Shown: positions 6,617-13,969 of the stretch, in pieces | How the letters are laid out: each line of letters opens with the position of its first letter | How positions within the stretch are numbered: position 1 is the first letter of the stretch | IMG/VR virus record: IMGVR_UViG_3300038701_000867 | Location: 1 to 34,931 of that record | Origin: a virus | DNA length: 34,931 bases | Direction: 5' to 3' (one strand) | Position numbers and translations under genes: made by a program | Notes under the pieces: model-generated | Database searches by the model: none | Seen by the model: the letters and a program-made list of their open reading frames with translations, nothing else | What the model was told of the DNA's origin: nothing

Positions 6617-6807
6617 CCAAGAAGCTCAGCCGCCGCGCCGTGTGGAAACACAACAGTTATTTCGGATTTACCGCACTCACGCGCCGCAACATGCTTACCA
6701 TCGCTGACGCGCCATCCACCACGCCACGCGCTCAAGACCTCGCCAATCAAATCGCCGCCCTCACAACAGAGCTGGCAGAAGAACTCAAAACCAGGATTGA
6801 CCCATGA
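6613..6807 (+). CDS. Hypothetical small protein (64 aa)
   Basis: A basic N-terminal half (TKKLSRRAVWKHNSYFG) is joined to a C-terminal helix (AQDLANQIAALTTELAEELK) with heptad-like leucines that could form a short coiled coil. ATGA overlaps occur at both ends with the DUF6378 and ParB-methyltransferase genes. I do not recognise it; a small DNA-binding or adaptor role is only a guess. Confidence 0.55.
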   Translation: MTKKLSRRAVWKHNSYFGFTALTRRNMLTIADAPSTTPRAQDLANQIAALTTELAEELKTRIDP

Positions 6808-8102
6808 CCAGCGGAAATTTTGAAATCATCCCCGTAGCCAGCATTATCGTAAATCGGGAACAACGTCAGCGCCGTGAACTAGACAACATCGAGGAACTCG
6901 CAGAGTCAATCCGTGAACGCGGCCTCATCAATCCGATCGTGGTCACTCGTGATCTGGAGCTGGTCGCGGGAGAACGCCGCCTGACTGCCCACCAATATCT
7001 CAAGTTCGACAGTATCGCAGTTCAGTACGCCGAGGACATCGGCACGGATGAACTCTACATGATCGAACTCGAAGAGAACACCAAACGATCTGACCTCAAC
7101 TGGCAAGACAAGGTGCGCGCGGTTCACACCTACCACGAAATGCGGAAGGCGGCTGACGAAACGTGGAACCGCACCTCAACCGCTGAAGCCCTGAATATCG
7201 ACCGCGGGCTTTTGGTCAAGTATGAGCTGGTCCATGCTGCGATGGAGGAGGAAGTGCCGGAAGTCCTCGAAGCGCCGAAAATGAGTACAGCAATTAACTT
7301 TGCGACTCGTCGGCAGGAACGCAAAAAGGCCCACATTTCCGCCGATGTAATGGGCGCAATTGACGGTACGGCACCGGAACCCGATTTGGACGTTACCGGC
7401 GATGATACCCCCGCCCCATTGGCCCCCGCGACCCGTTGCGCGGCCATTTTGAACACCCAATTTCAACCATGGGCCAAAGACGTTCAAACCGAGCCATATA
7501 ACCTCATTCACTGTGATTTTCCATATGGAGTGAACGCGGGTGACACTAAAGGACAGTCAGGCGCGAAGCATCTCGGTGGATACTCTGACAAGCCGGAAGA
7601 CTATTTCAACCTCATCAATGATTTCTTGCGCCTACAAGACAACTTTATCTCTCCGTCCGCACACCTCATGTTCTGGTTCAGCATGGACTTCTATACTGAA
7701 ACCAAGGAACTGTTCACGCAGGGCGGTTGGCGGGTGAACCCTTTCCCGCTCATTTGGCACAAAACCGATAACGCAGGTATCTTGCCGGACCCTAACCGTG
7801 GCCCTCGGCGGACATACGAAACCGCCCTGCTCTGTACCCGCGGCGATCGGAAGGTAGTTAAGCCTGTGGCCAATTCACACGGCGCGCCTACCACCAAGAA
7901 GTTCCACATGAGTGAGAAGTCAGAGGACATGCTCCACCACTTCTTCCGTATGCTTGTCGATGAGAGTACACGGATGCTCGACCCTACATGCGGGAGCGGA
8001 ATGGCGGTTAAGGTCGCTGAGGCTATGGGCGCGGAAACAGCTGTCGGTCTCGAAATGGACTCTACATTCGCGGAGTCTGCAAAAACAAACTTGGGATTGT
8101 AG
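6804..8102 (+). CDS. ParB-like domain fused to N6-adenine DNA methyltransferase
   Basis: A 432-residue fusion. Residues about 1-110 are a ParB/Srx-type domain (IVVTRDLELVAGERRLTAH, with G56-E57-R58-R59). The C-terminal half is an adenine methyltransferase with motif IV D238-F-P-Y241 preceding motif I D393-P-T-C-G-S-G399, the order of beta-class enzymes. It would transfer a methyl group from S-adenosylmethionine to adenine N6 in DNA, probably protecting phage DNA from restriction or marking replication sites. No partner nuclease gene is nearby, so it looks like an orphan enzyme. ParB-methylase fusions are known in phages. A copy of the 31-bp palindrome lies six bases after its stop codon. Confidence 0.85.
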   Translation: MTSGNFEIIPVASIIVNREQRQRRELDNIEELAESIRERGLINPIVVTRDLELVAGERRLTAHQYLKFDSIAVQYAEDIGTDELYMIELEENTKRSDLNWQDKVRAVHTYHEMRKAADETWNRTSTAEALNIDRGLLVKYELVHAAMEEEVPEVLEAPKMSTAINFATRRQERKKAHISADVMGAIDGTAPEPDLDVTGDDTPAPLAPATRCAAILNTQFQPWAKDVQTEPYNLIHCDFPYGVNAGDTKGQSGAKHLGGYSDKPEDYFNLINDFLRLQDNFISPSAHLMFWFSMDFYTETKELFTQGGWRVNPFPLIWHKTDNAGILPDPNRGPRRTYETALLCTRGDRKVVKPVANSHGAPTTKKFHMSEKSEDMLHHFFRMLVDESTRMLDPTCGSGMAVKVAEAMGAETAVGLEMDSTFAESAKTNLGL

Positions 8103-8107
8103 TTACA

Positions 8108-8138
8108 TATGGTCCTTTGAAAAAGTCACAGAACCATA
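8108..8138. repeat. 31-bp palindromic element, copy A
   Basis: TATGG and CCATA ends enclose a TTGAAAAAGTCAC core. The arms pair over 13 positions with two mismatches around an AAAAG loop. The same 31-bp length and core recur at 24771 and (inverted) at 34737. It fills most of the 51-base gap between the methyltransferase and the exonuclease gene. Confidence 0.8.
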
Positions 8139-8153
8139 CCAACTGGAGACAAC

Positions 8154-9203
8154 ATGTTACCCGCAGTCGCACAAACCCGTCAACTATCTCCCAGACACAA
8201 ACCTGTCATGGTTGTAGGAGAGTACCTCAACGAAGCTGAATACATGACAGGAAAGCAAAACGCAGGCCCGACAGGAGGCATTCTGCTCGGCATCCTCCGT
8301 CAAGCTGGTATTGATCCCAAGGAATGCCATTTCACTCACGCAATCGCGCAGAAGCCCGCGGGTAATCGGTGGGAGTCTTTCTGTGAGGGGAAGGCAGAAG
8401 CACTGCCTAACTACCGGCAGTTTGCTAAAGGCAAATTCATCAGCAATAAATACGCCCCTGAGATCGAACGGTTGTTTCGTGAAATTGACGAGGTACAGCC
8501 CAACATCATCATCGCCACAGGCAATCTCGCTCTCTGGGCGCTGTGCAAAAAGACAGGCACTAAAAAGTATCGCGGCAGCCCGCTCCTCACGCATGATCAA
8601 AAGCACAAAGTGATCCCTACATGGGCACCGCAATCTATCATGCGTCAGTGGGAACTTCGCGTTATCACCCTCGCAGATTTCTCGAAGGCGCGGGAAGAGT
8701 CAAAGTTTCCTGAGCTACATCGCCCGTCCCATAAAATCTACATCGAGCCATCTGTCGAGGACATTGAACAGTTCTATATCGAGTACCTCCTCCCTTCCGA
8801 GTTCGTGTCCTGTGATATTGAAACAAAAGGCCTCACGATCACGGAGGTCGGCGTTGGTCCGGCTGACGGTAAACACGTCATGGTTATTCCCTTCTATGAT
8901 CGGGAACAGAAGGACGGGAACTACTGGCGAACCTTTGAAGAGGAGCGCGCTGCATGGGAATGGGTAAAGCGCATTTGTCTGCTTCCTACCGTAGGCCAGA
9001 ACTTCTCTTATGACATGCAGTACTTCCTCCGCTCTATGGGTATTCCGTGTCCGGCGTTTCTCGGAGACACAATGCTCCTACACCATGCCTTGCAGCCGGA
9101 ATTACAAAAAGGGCTAGGCTTCCTAGGCTCCATTTACACCAACGAGCCCTCGTGGAAATTCCTGCGCACCGACCACGCTACATTGAAACGAGAGGACGAC
9201 TAA
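8154..9203 (+). CDS. UDG-like domain fused to N-terminal part of PolA 3'-5' exonuclease
   Basis: A 349-residue protein of two parts. Residues about 16-190 resemble a family-4/5 uracil-DNA glycosylase fold (VMVVGEYL at 18-25, HFTHAIAQKP, PNIIIATGNLALWAL near 116-130, VIPTWAPQS near 153-161). The usual HPS-type active-site motif reads APQ here, so activity is doubtful. Residues about 200-349 hold exonuclease motif I (D221-I-E223) and motif II (GQNFSYD, N283 to D287), plus the GDTMLLHHAL strand. Motif III is missing and lies instead in the polymerase gene at 9538. The product should join that protein to build the proofreading domain. Start ATG 8154 has GGAGA upstream. The stop overlaps the next ATG (TAATG). 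Confidence 0.8.
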   Translation: MLPAVAQTRQLSPRHKPVMVVGEYLNEAEYMTGKQNAGPTGGILLGILRQAGIDPKECHFTHAIAQKPAGNRWESFCEGKAEALPNYRQFAKGKFISNKYAPEIERLFREIDEVQPNIIIATGNLALWALCKKTGTKKYRGSPLLTHDQKHKVIPTWAPQSIMRQWELRVITLADFSKAREESKFPELHRPSHKIYIEPSVEDIEQFYIEYLLPSEFVSCDIETKGLTITEVGVGPADGKHVMVIPFYDREQKDGNYWRTFEEERAAWEWVKRICLLPTVGQNFSYDMQYFLRSMGIPCPAFLGDTMLLHHALQPELQKGLGFLGSIYTNEPSWKFLRTDHATLKREDD

Positions 9204-9541
9204 TGTCTGAGCTTATTTATCTTGCATCCCCATACAGCAATCCTGATCCGCGTATTGAGCAGAAGCGCTACCGCGACGCTCTATCCTTCACAGGCACTGC
9301 TCTTCGCGCTGGCCGTAACATCTTCTCGCCTATTGCCTACGGCCACCAGTTTCAGATCAACGGCTACATGCAGGGGGATGCCGCATCGTGGCAGGCATTC
9401 AACCAGTCCATGATGGAGGCCTGCACTCTGTTTTGGGTACTGAAACTCCCAGGCTGGGAGGAATCAAAAGGGGTGATAGCTGAACTCGATTGGGCCATCA
9501 AGAACGAGAAATTCATCGAGTACATAGGACCAATGACATGA
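9203..9541 (+). CDS. DUF1937 protein, nucleoside deoxyribosyltransferase-like
   Basis: A 112-residue protein with the opening IYLASPYSNPDP, then FSPIAYGHQF and a C-terminal GWEESKGVIAELDWAIKN. This is the pattern of DUF1937, a relative of nucleoside 2-deoxyribosyltransferases with a Rossmann-like fold (YLASPY nucleotide loop, S-x-G-x-x-x-E helix). Nucleotide salvage or modification is a reasonable but unproven role. The gene stands exactly between the two polymerase genes, starting in the stop of the first (TAATG) and ending over the start of the second (ATGACATGA region, four-base overlap). No intron or homing-endonuclease sequence surrounds it. Confidence 0.75.
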   Translation: MSELIYLASPYSNPDPRIEQKRYRDALSFTGTALRAGRNIFSPIAYGHQFQINGYMQGDAASWQAFNQSMMEACTLFWVLKLPGWEESKGVIAELDWAIKNEKFIEYIGPMT

Positions 9542-11151
9542 GAATTTTTGACACAGCCGATCTCACAGAAACGTCCATGAAGAGCATGACCGCGAACGAA
9601 ATCGCGTGTATCTACAACGGTCTTGATGTGGCGGTAACAGCTGACATTTATACAACGCTGATCGCGCAGTTGGCTTCCGAGCCGGAAAACGTCAAGCAAA
9701 CTTATGCCGGATCACTGGCCAAACTTGCTCCGATCATGGAAATGTCTATGCGCGGAACTCTCATCGACGAGTACGCCCGACAGCACTCCATTCGCGATTT
9801 GGAAAACACCAAGCGAGATCTCGACCGGAAGTTTCAGCGCATTATGACTGAGGTGTTTGATTGCAACGTCAATTGGAACTCCCCGATGCAGCTTAAAAAC
9901 CTGTTCTACGGGATCATGGGCTGCAAGGAGATTAAGAAGCGCAACACCAAAGGGCAGTACGTGCCTTCTGTAGACAAAGAAGCACTGGCGGCATTTGAGC
10001 AGTATCTCTACGCTCGCCCGTTGGCAAAGATGGTAGGGATACTCCGTGACCTGCACAAACAGATCGCATTCCTCAAAACAGAGATCGACCCAGATCAGCG
10101 TATGCGTTGCAACTACAACATCGCGGGAACAAATACCGGACGCCTTAACTCAACCATGAGCGACTTCGGCACAGGGACCAACCTGCAGAACGTGAACCGC
10201 GCCCTACGCTACCCGTTTGTAGCGGACGAGGGAATGTACCTGCTCAACATCGACCTTGAGCAGGCGGACGGACGTAATGTCGGCGCGGTATGTCATGAGC
10301 TGTTCTATGACGCATCTCGGGAGCAGATTGCCAAAGCCCTCCGCCTCAAAGAGTGGGCAGGGCCGATCGGCGCTGAGTTTGCATCGACCTATCTGGATGC
10401 CTGTGAGGCGGGCGACCTACACACAACTGTCTGCAATATGGTGTGGCCAGAGGGACTCAACGGAACGCCGTGGCCGGAAGCTGAGGACGCATGGAAAAAA
10501 TTCTGCGATGGTATCATCGCGCACGGACAGGATAGCTTCCGCCAGTTATCCAAGAAAGGCGGCCACGGCACCAACTACTTCGGCACTCCCCGCACCATGG
10601 CAAAACACCTCCACATCAAGGCCAAGATCATTGAGGGGTTCCAGCAACGCTACTTCGGCCAGTTCCCTTGCATTTCTGCATGGCATGGCGCTACCATTGA
10701 TCAGGTCGAGGAGACAGGTATTGTCACTTCCCTGTTCGGGCGCCGCCGCCATTTCTGGGGACGAGCTAAAGACGCCAGTACCCATCGCAAGGCTATCGCA
10801 TATTGCGGGCAGTCTCCTACCGGCGAGCAGATCGACCGCGGTTTGCTACAGATCTGGCGTGAATTTCCTCAAGTACAGCTGCTCAATCAAGTACACGACT
10901 CAATCCTATTACAAGTCCCATTCAGTGAAGTAGAAGAACTAGCACCACGTATTCTGAAAGTCATGGAAGTAACGAGAACACTCAAAGGCGGGCGGCAATT
11001 TACCGTCCCACTCGATGCTGCAGGCGGTTGGAACTGGGGGTATCAAGACCCCGAGAAAGTTACCAACTATCACGGCTTGACGAAATGGCGAGGCAAGGAA
11101 GAGCGCGCTGCTCCTTCTGTCCGCAAGAGAAGTTTGAAAGATTATCTATGA
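9538..11151 (+). CDS. Family A DNA polymerase, polymerase part with exo motif III
   Basis: A 537-residue product. Near its N-terminus Y26-N-G-L-D30 followed by VAVT is exonuclease motif III (Y-x-x-x-D), the piece lacking from the protein at 8154. The polymerase core follows: T200-G-R202 region, motif A NID239LEQADGR, motif B R335-x3-K339 with GGHGTNYFG (His at the position of Phe762 in E. coli Pol I), and motif C QVHD454S, where the common HDE reads HDS. All catalytic aspartates are present. No 5'-3' exonuclease is seen. It should copy phage DNA in complex with the 8154 product. Start ATG 9538 overlaps the stop of the DUF1937 gene by four bases. Confidence 0.9.
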   Translation: MRIFDTADLTETSMKSMTANEIACIYNGLDVAVTADIYTTLIAQLASEPENVKQTYAGSLAKLAPIMEMSMRGTLIDEYARQHSIRDLENTKRDLDRKFQRIMTEVFDCNVNWNSPMQLKNLFYGIMGCKEIKKRNTKGQYVPSVDKEALAAFEQYLYARPLAKMVGILRDLHKQIAFLKTEIDPDQRMRCNYNIAGTNTGRLNSTMSDFGTGTNLQNVNRALRYPFVADEGMYLLNIDLEQADGRNVGAVCHELFYDASREQIAKALRLKEWAGPIGAEFASTYLDACEAGDLHTTVCNMVWPEGLNGTPWPEAEDAWKKFCDGIIAHGQDSFRQLSKKGGHGTNYFGTPRTMAKHLHIKAKIIEGFQQRYFGQFPCISAWHGATIDQVEETGIVTSLFGRRRHFWGRAKDASTHRKAIAYCGQSPTGEQIDRGLLQIWREFPQVQLLNQVHDSILLQVPFSEVEELAPRILKVMEVTRTLKGGRQFTVPLDAAGGWNWGYQDPEKVTNYHGLTKWRGKEERAAPSVRKRSLKDYL

Positions 11152-12335
11152 GAGCGGACTGGGTTGATGGGTTTGTAACTCACACAGAAAACATTTCGTC
11201 GCCCTCTTTATTTTGTAAGTGGGCGGCTATTGGTGCGATTGCGGGAGCGCTCGAACGTAAAGTTTGGGTGAAGAGTCTCGGTTCAAAATTGTACCCTAAT
11301 TTCTACATCATTTTTGTCGCCCCGCCAGGCGTCGGCAAGACTGAGCTTACATGGAGGGTACGGGACATTTGGCAGGCGCTGGAGGAGCATCATATCGCGG
11401 CTACCTCAGTCACCAAAGCGTCACTAATCGACGAGTTGGCTGACGCTAACCGCCGCGTCCTCACCAAGGACGTGACGAACCCTGTCATGCATTACAACTC
11501 CCTTCTCCTTTGCATTAACGAGTTGGGCGTTCTTATTCCGGCGTACGAGAATGAGTTCATGAACACCATGACGGATTTGTGGGACTGTAAACACTACTCA
11601 GAACGCCGCCGATCTAGCGGCCTTGAGATTTCAATTGACGCCCCGCAACTCAATCTCATCGCAGGTTGCACCCCATCGTATCTTATGAACGTACTGCCAG
11701 AAGGTGCGTGGGATCAGGGGTTCCTGTCTCGCACGATGCTGATTTACTCCGGCGATCGGCGGTTGCGTTCCCTATTCGAAGTGGCGAATTTCGATGAGGC
11801 GGGGAATGAACAACTCAAGAAATCCCTCATCAAGATTTCCGAACTTACCGGCGAGATAAAATTCACCGCCGAGGCTGCTCAGCTCATGGATGAGTTCCAC
11901 CTGTCCGATGGAGGCGTCAAACCCGATCATCCGAAATTGATCTCATACAACATTCGCCGCACAGTTCACCTTATCAAACTATGCATGGTAGCCGCAGTCA
12001 GTCGTTCTGACGAAATGGTTATTCGCGAGGAGGACTTCCATCGCGCAATCGGTTGGATGCTCGAGGCCGAGCAGGAAATGCCGGAAATCTTCAAGGCCAT
12101 GAGCCAAGGCGGTGCAGGCAAGATCATTGAGGAAACATGGTACTTCCTATTCACCACTCACGCCAAAGAGAAAAAGCCCGTAGCTAAACACCGGCTGATC
12201 AACTTCCTACAGGAGCGGGTTCCGGCGCACAACATCGAAACCACTATCGACATGATGGTGAAAGGGAAGCTGATTAAAAAGGAACTCGGCGCCACGGGAG
12301 TGGTATACACACCAGCAGCTAAAAAGGCGGGATGA
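11148..12335 (+). CDS. Replicative helicase/primase-type ATPase
   Basis: A 395-residue P-loop ATPase. Walker A is APPGVGKT (residues 58-65). A Walker B-like hydrophobic strand ends in LLLCINELG. An arginine-bearing FLSRTMLIYSGDRR segment follows, and the C-terminus has a winged-helix-like end (KHRLINFLQERVPAHNIETTIDMMVKGKLIKKE). The type resembles phage DUF3987-like proteins found beside polymerases, which are taken to be replicative helicases or helicase-primases. No zinc-binding primase head is present here. Start ATG 11148 overlaps the polymerase stop (ATGA); the frame is open upstream, but only as polymerase shadow. Confidence 0.7.
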   Translation: MRADWVDGFVTHTENISSPSLFCKWAAIGAIAGALERKVWVKSLGSKLYPNFYIIFVAPPGVGKTELTWRVRDIWQALEEHHIAATSVTKASLIDELADANRRVLTKDVTNPVMHYNSLLLCINELGVLIPAYENEFMNTMTDLWDCKHYSERRRSSGLEISIDAPQLNLIAGCTPSYLMNVLPEGAWDQGFLSRTMLIYSGDRRLRSLFEVANFDEAGNEQLKKSLIKISELTGEIKFTAEAAQLMDEFHLSDGGVKPDHPKLISYNIRRTVHLIKLCMVAAVSRSDEMVIREEDFHRAIGWMLEAEQEMPEIFKAMSQGGAGKIIEETWYFLFTTHAKEKKPVAKHRLINFLQERVPAHNIETTIDMMVKGKLIKKELGATGVVYTPAAKKAG

Positions 12336-12550
12336 TGAGACAGACAGGGAAGACCGCGGCAATGGTAATGGCAGCCAAGCAAGCCCAGCTCGAGGGCATT
12401 CCGGTAATGATATATACCGTAGATCAAGAATACACCGCAGCAAGACTAGCAAGCTACGGTGCATTATGCCTCTTGGTCGGGGATAATTACGTATCCCCTA
12501 GATGGCGGGAAGTGGATGCGAATAATCTCTGTGGAACAAAGCGGCTTTAG
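12332..12550 (+). CDS. Small P-loop-like protein (72 aa)
   Basis: The sequence opens MMRQTGKTAAMVMAAKQAQ and continues with a hydrophobic strand (IPVMIYTVDQEY), like the first strand, P-loop and helix of an ATPase. The leading glycine of a normal Walker A is missing and nothing resembling Walker B follows. It is either one of the small RQTGKT-type phage proteins or the stump of a larger ATPase cut off at the collision of the two gene blocks. The start lies in the stop of the helicase (ATGATGAG). The stop TAG at 12548-12550 overlaps the stop of the convergent spanin gene. Confidence 0.5.
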   Translation: MMRQTGKTAAMVMAAKQAQLEGIPVMIYTVDQEYTAARLASYGALCLLVGDNYVSPRWREVDANNLCGTKRL

Positions 12551-12780
12551 CTTTCCTTCTCCGTTTTACAGGCTTCGCGCTCCCAAGTCTTATTCGTCTT
12601 GAAGTCTTTACGTAGATTCCACGGGGCATTCGCCGCCCGCCAATCAAGTTCTTCCTGAGTGAACTTACGCTTTTCCTCAACATCGCAGAACAGCGCCTCC
12701 TTAGAGGCTACGACTTTAGGGGAGCAGCCAGTGATCAGGAACATTGCGCAAATCATCGTCAGTGAGATTATCCACCGCAT
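12547..12780 (-). CDS. Outer-membrane spanin lipoprotein (Rz1-like)
   Basis: A 77-residue lipoprotein. The N-terminus is a signal peptide ending in a lipobox, LITGC, with the lipidated cysteine at residue 19. The mature part is charged, with two further cysteines (FCDVEE; REACKTEKES). O-spanins sit in the outer membrane and join an i-spanin across the periplasm to disrupt the outer membrane at lysis. The gene starts inside the i-spanin gene, the familiar overlapping Rz/Rz1 arrangement. ATG 12780 was preferred over an upstream ATG at 12801 because AAGGAG lies seven bases before it. Confidence 0.75.
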   Translation of the reverse strand: MRWIISLTMICAMFLITGCSPKVVASKEALFCDVEEKRKFTQEELDWRAANAPWNLRKDFKTNKTWEREACKTEKES

Positions 12781-12961
12781 CGTCACTCTCCTTATCCTCA
12801 AGAATATTCAGTACCCGTGCATCACAGGCAGCACGGATCAGTCGTTCTTCGACCAATTCCGCCTGTTTATGCTGAAGCATTTTATATTGCGCCCAGTTGC
12901 CTCCGACAGACACTGCAAGTAGCGCCGCCGGAAGTAGCTTCAAAATCGTCAGCGGGTTCAT
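12716..12961 (-). CDS. Inner-membrane spanin (Rz-like)
   Basis: An 81-residue protein with one N-terminal membrane segment (LTILKLLPAALLAVSVGG, residues 4-21), a short helical region (YKMLQHKQAELVEERLIRA) and an acidic tail ending NLTDDDLRNVPDHW. This type II topology with a periplasmic helix is that of an i-spanin. It overlaps the o-spanin gene by 65 bases. Start ATG 12961 overlaps the endolysin stop (ATGA). It is shorter than lambda Rz (153 aa), but small spanins of this kind are known. Confidence 0.7.
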   Translation of the reverse strand: MNPLTILKLLPAALLAVSVGGNWAQYKMLQHKQAELVEERLIRAACDARVLNILEDKESDDAVDNLTDDDLRNVPDHWLLP

Positions 12962-13968
12962 CGGCCAATATGCCGACCGGAGCGGGCATCCTCTACACGA
13001 GAGTTTCGGATAGCTTGCATGATACTCGGCAGGTAAAAGTAGAGAAAAACACACGCAGCCAAGATACCGATAGGAACGGCGCGATCAGCAATAAGGGACA
13101 GCCATCCGTCCATCTTACTCGCCGCGCCATCTGCACCGCCCAGTTTGTTTTCCACCGCCAGTACCGTATCGAGCGAAATAGCAGTCCCGACTCCCAGCAC
13201 ACCTTTCTTAACCGTCTTCTCGCCTTCATCAGCTTTAGCAATGATCGTCGAGTCAGCCTCGCGCAGGGTTTCTTCCGTGTGCGAACGCTCCGGCGCCACA
13301 ACATCTGACCTCAGCAACACTTTCCAAGTATTGTCACCGATCTCGCCGTCGACCAGAAGGCTAGAGTCACTTTGCAGTGTCCTTACCGCCTGTTCAGTCA
13401 GACGTCCCATAATCCCGTCTACAGCCCCGACGTGATAACCACGGGCGGCCAGCAATGTTTGTGCCTCTTTGACAAATGGACTCTTGTCGCCCTTACGCAG
13501 TATGGGACGCCCTGTCTCGCTGTCCGTACCTTTCGTGGCCCGACGAATACAAATGAGCCGCGTGATCGGATACCAAGCGTCAGACACCGCATTGCCCTGA
13601 TTGCCCCCGCGTACCAAGACCTTATCGCCTGAGAATCGCACGACAAAAGCCACGTGACCCTGCCAGCCGTTAGGATCACCCCGATAAAATACGGCAATAT
13701 CTCCGGCGCGAGCATCGCGGATATAAACATTATGCCCATACGTCTCGTAAGACCGTGCGTTGAGTTTACCACTGTGGGCCAAACCAAGTTGTGCCAGAAC
13801 GCTACCGACAAAAGCGGCGCACCAAGGCGTTTCATCATCTTGTACCCAAGAGTGCCCGACGTCTTCAAAAAAGTCCACGATTTGATCATTGTGGCGAGCG
13901 CCTGGCCATTCTTTAAGGCCGAGATAACCTCCGGCAGTTTCAAGAATTGCAGCATTGTAGTTTACCAT
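12958..13968 (-). CDS. Endolysin: CHAP amidase/peptidase, PG-binding domain, C-terminal membrane helix
   Basis: A 336-residue lysin. Residues about 5-145 form a TIGR02594-type CHAP domain with C50 (TPWCAAFVG), H105 (GHVAFVV) and N123 (GGNQGNAVS). Residues about 155-220 are a peptidoglycan-binding module (LRKGDKSPFVKEAQTLLAARG, VDGIMGRLTEQAVRTLQ). After a charged linker comes one hydrophobic helix (AVPIGILAACVFLYFYLPSIM, about 298-318) and a basic tail. CHAP enzymes cut peptide bonds of peptidoglycan. The C-terminal anchor is unusual for a soluble endolysin and could hold it on the membrane until the holin acts. Start ATG 13968 was chosen for GGGAG upstream and the domain start; the longer open frame lies in the neighbouring gene. 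Confidence 0.85.
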   Translation of the reverse strand: MVNYNAAILETAGGYLGLKEWPGARHNDQIVDFFEDVGHSWVQDDETPWCAAFVGSVLAQLGLAHSGKLNARSYETYGHNVYIRDARAGDIAVFYRGDPNGWQGHVAFVVRFSGDKVLVRGGNQGNAVSDAWYPITRLICIRRATKGTDSETGRPILRKGDKSPFVKEAQTLLAARGYHVGAVDGIMGRLTEQAVRTLQSDSSLLVDGEIGDNTWKVLLRSDVVAPERSHTEETLREADSTIIAKADEGEKTVKKGVLGVGTAISLDTVLAVENKLGGADGAASKMDGWLSLIADRAVPIGILAACVFLYFYLPSIMQAIRNSRVEDARSGRHIGR

Positions 13969-13969
13969 G

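Noticed and set aside
9203-9541. Group I intron or homing endonuclease splitting the polymerase
   Set aside because: Both borders are stop-start overlaps with no extra sequence for an intron core, and the inner gene is DUF1937-like, not an HNH or LAGLIDADG enzyme.
10256-10933. 225-codon plus-strand frame inside the polymerase
   Set aside because: Out-of-frame shadow, rich in Arg and Ser, covering polymerase motifs A to C.
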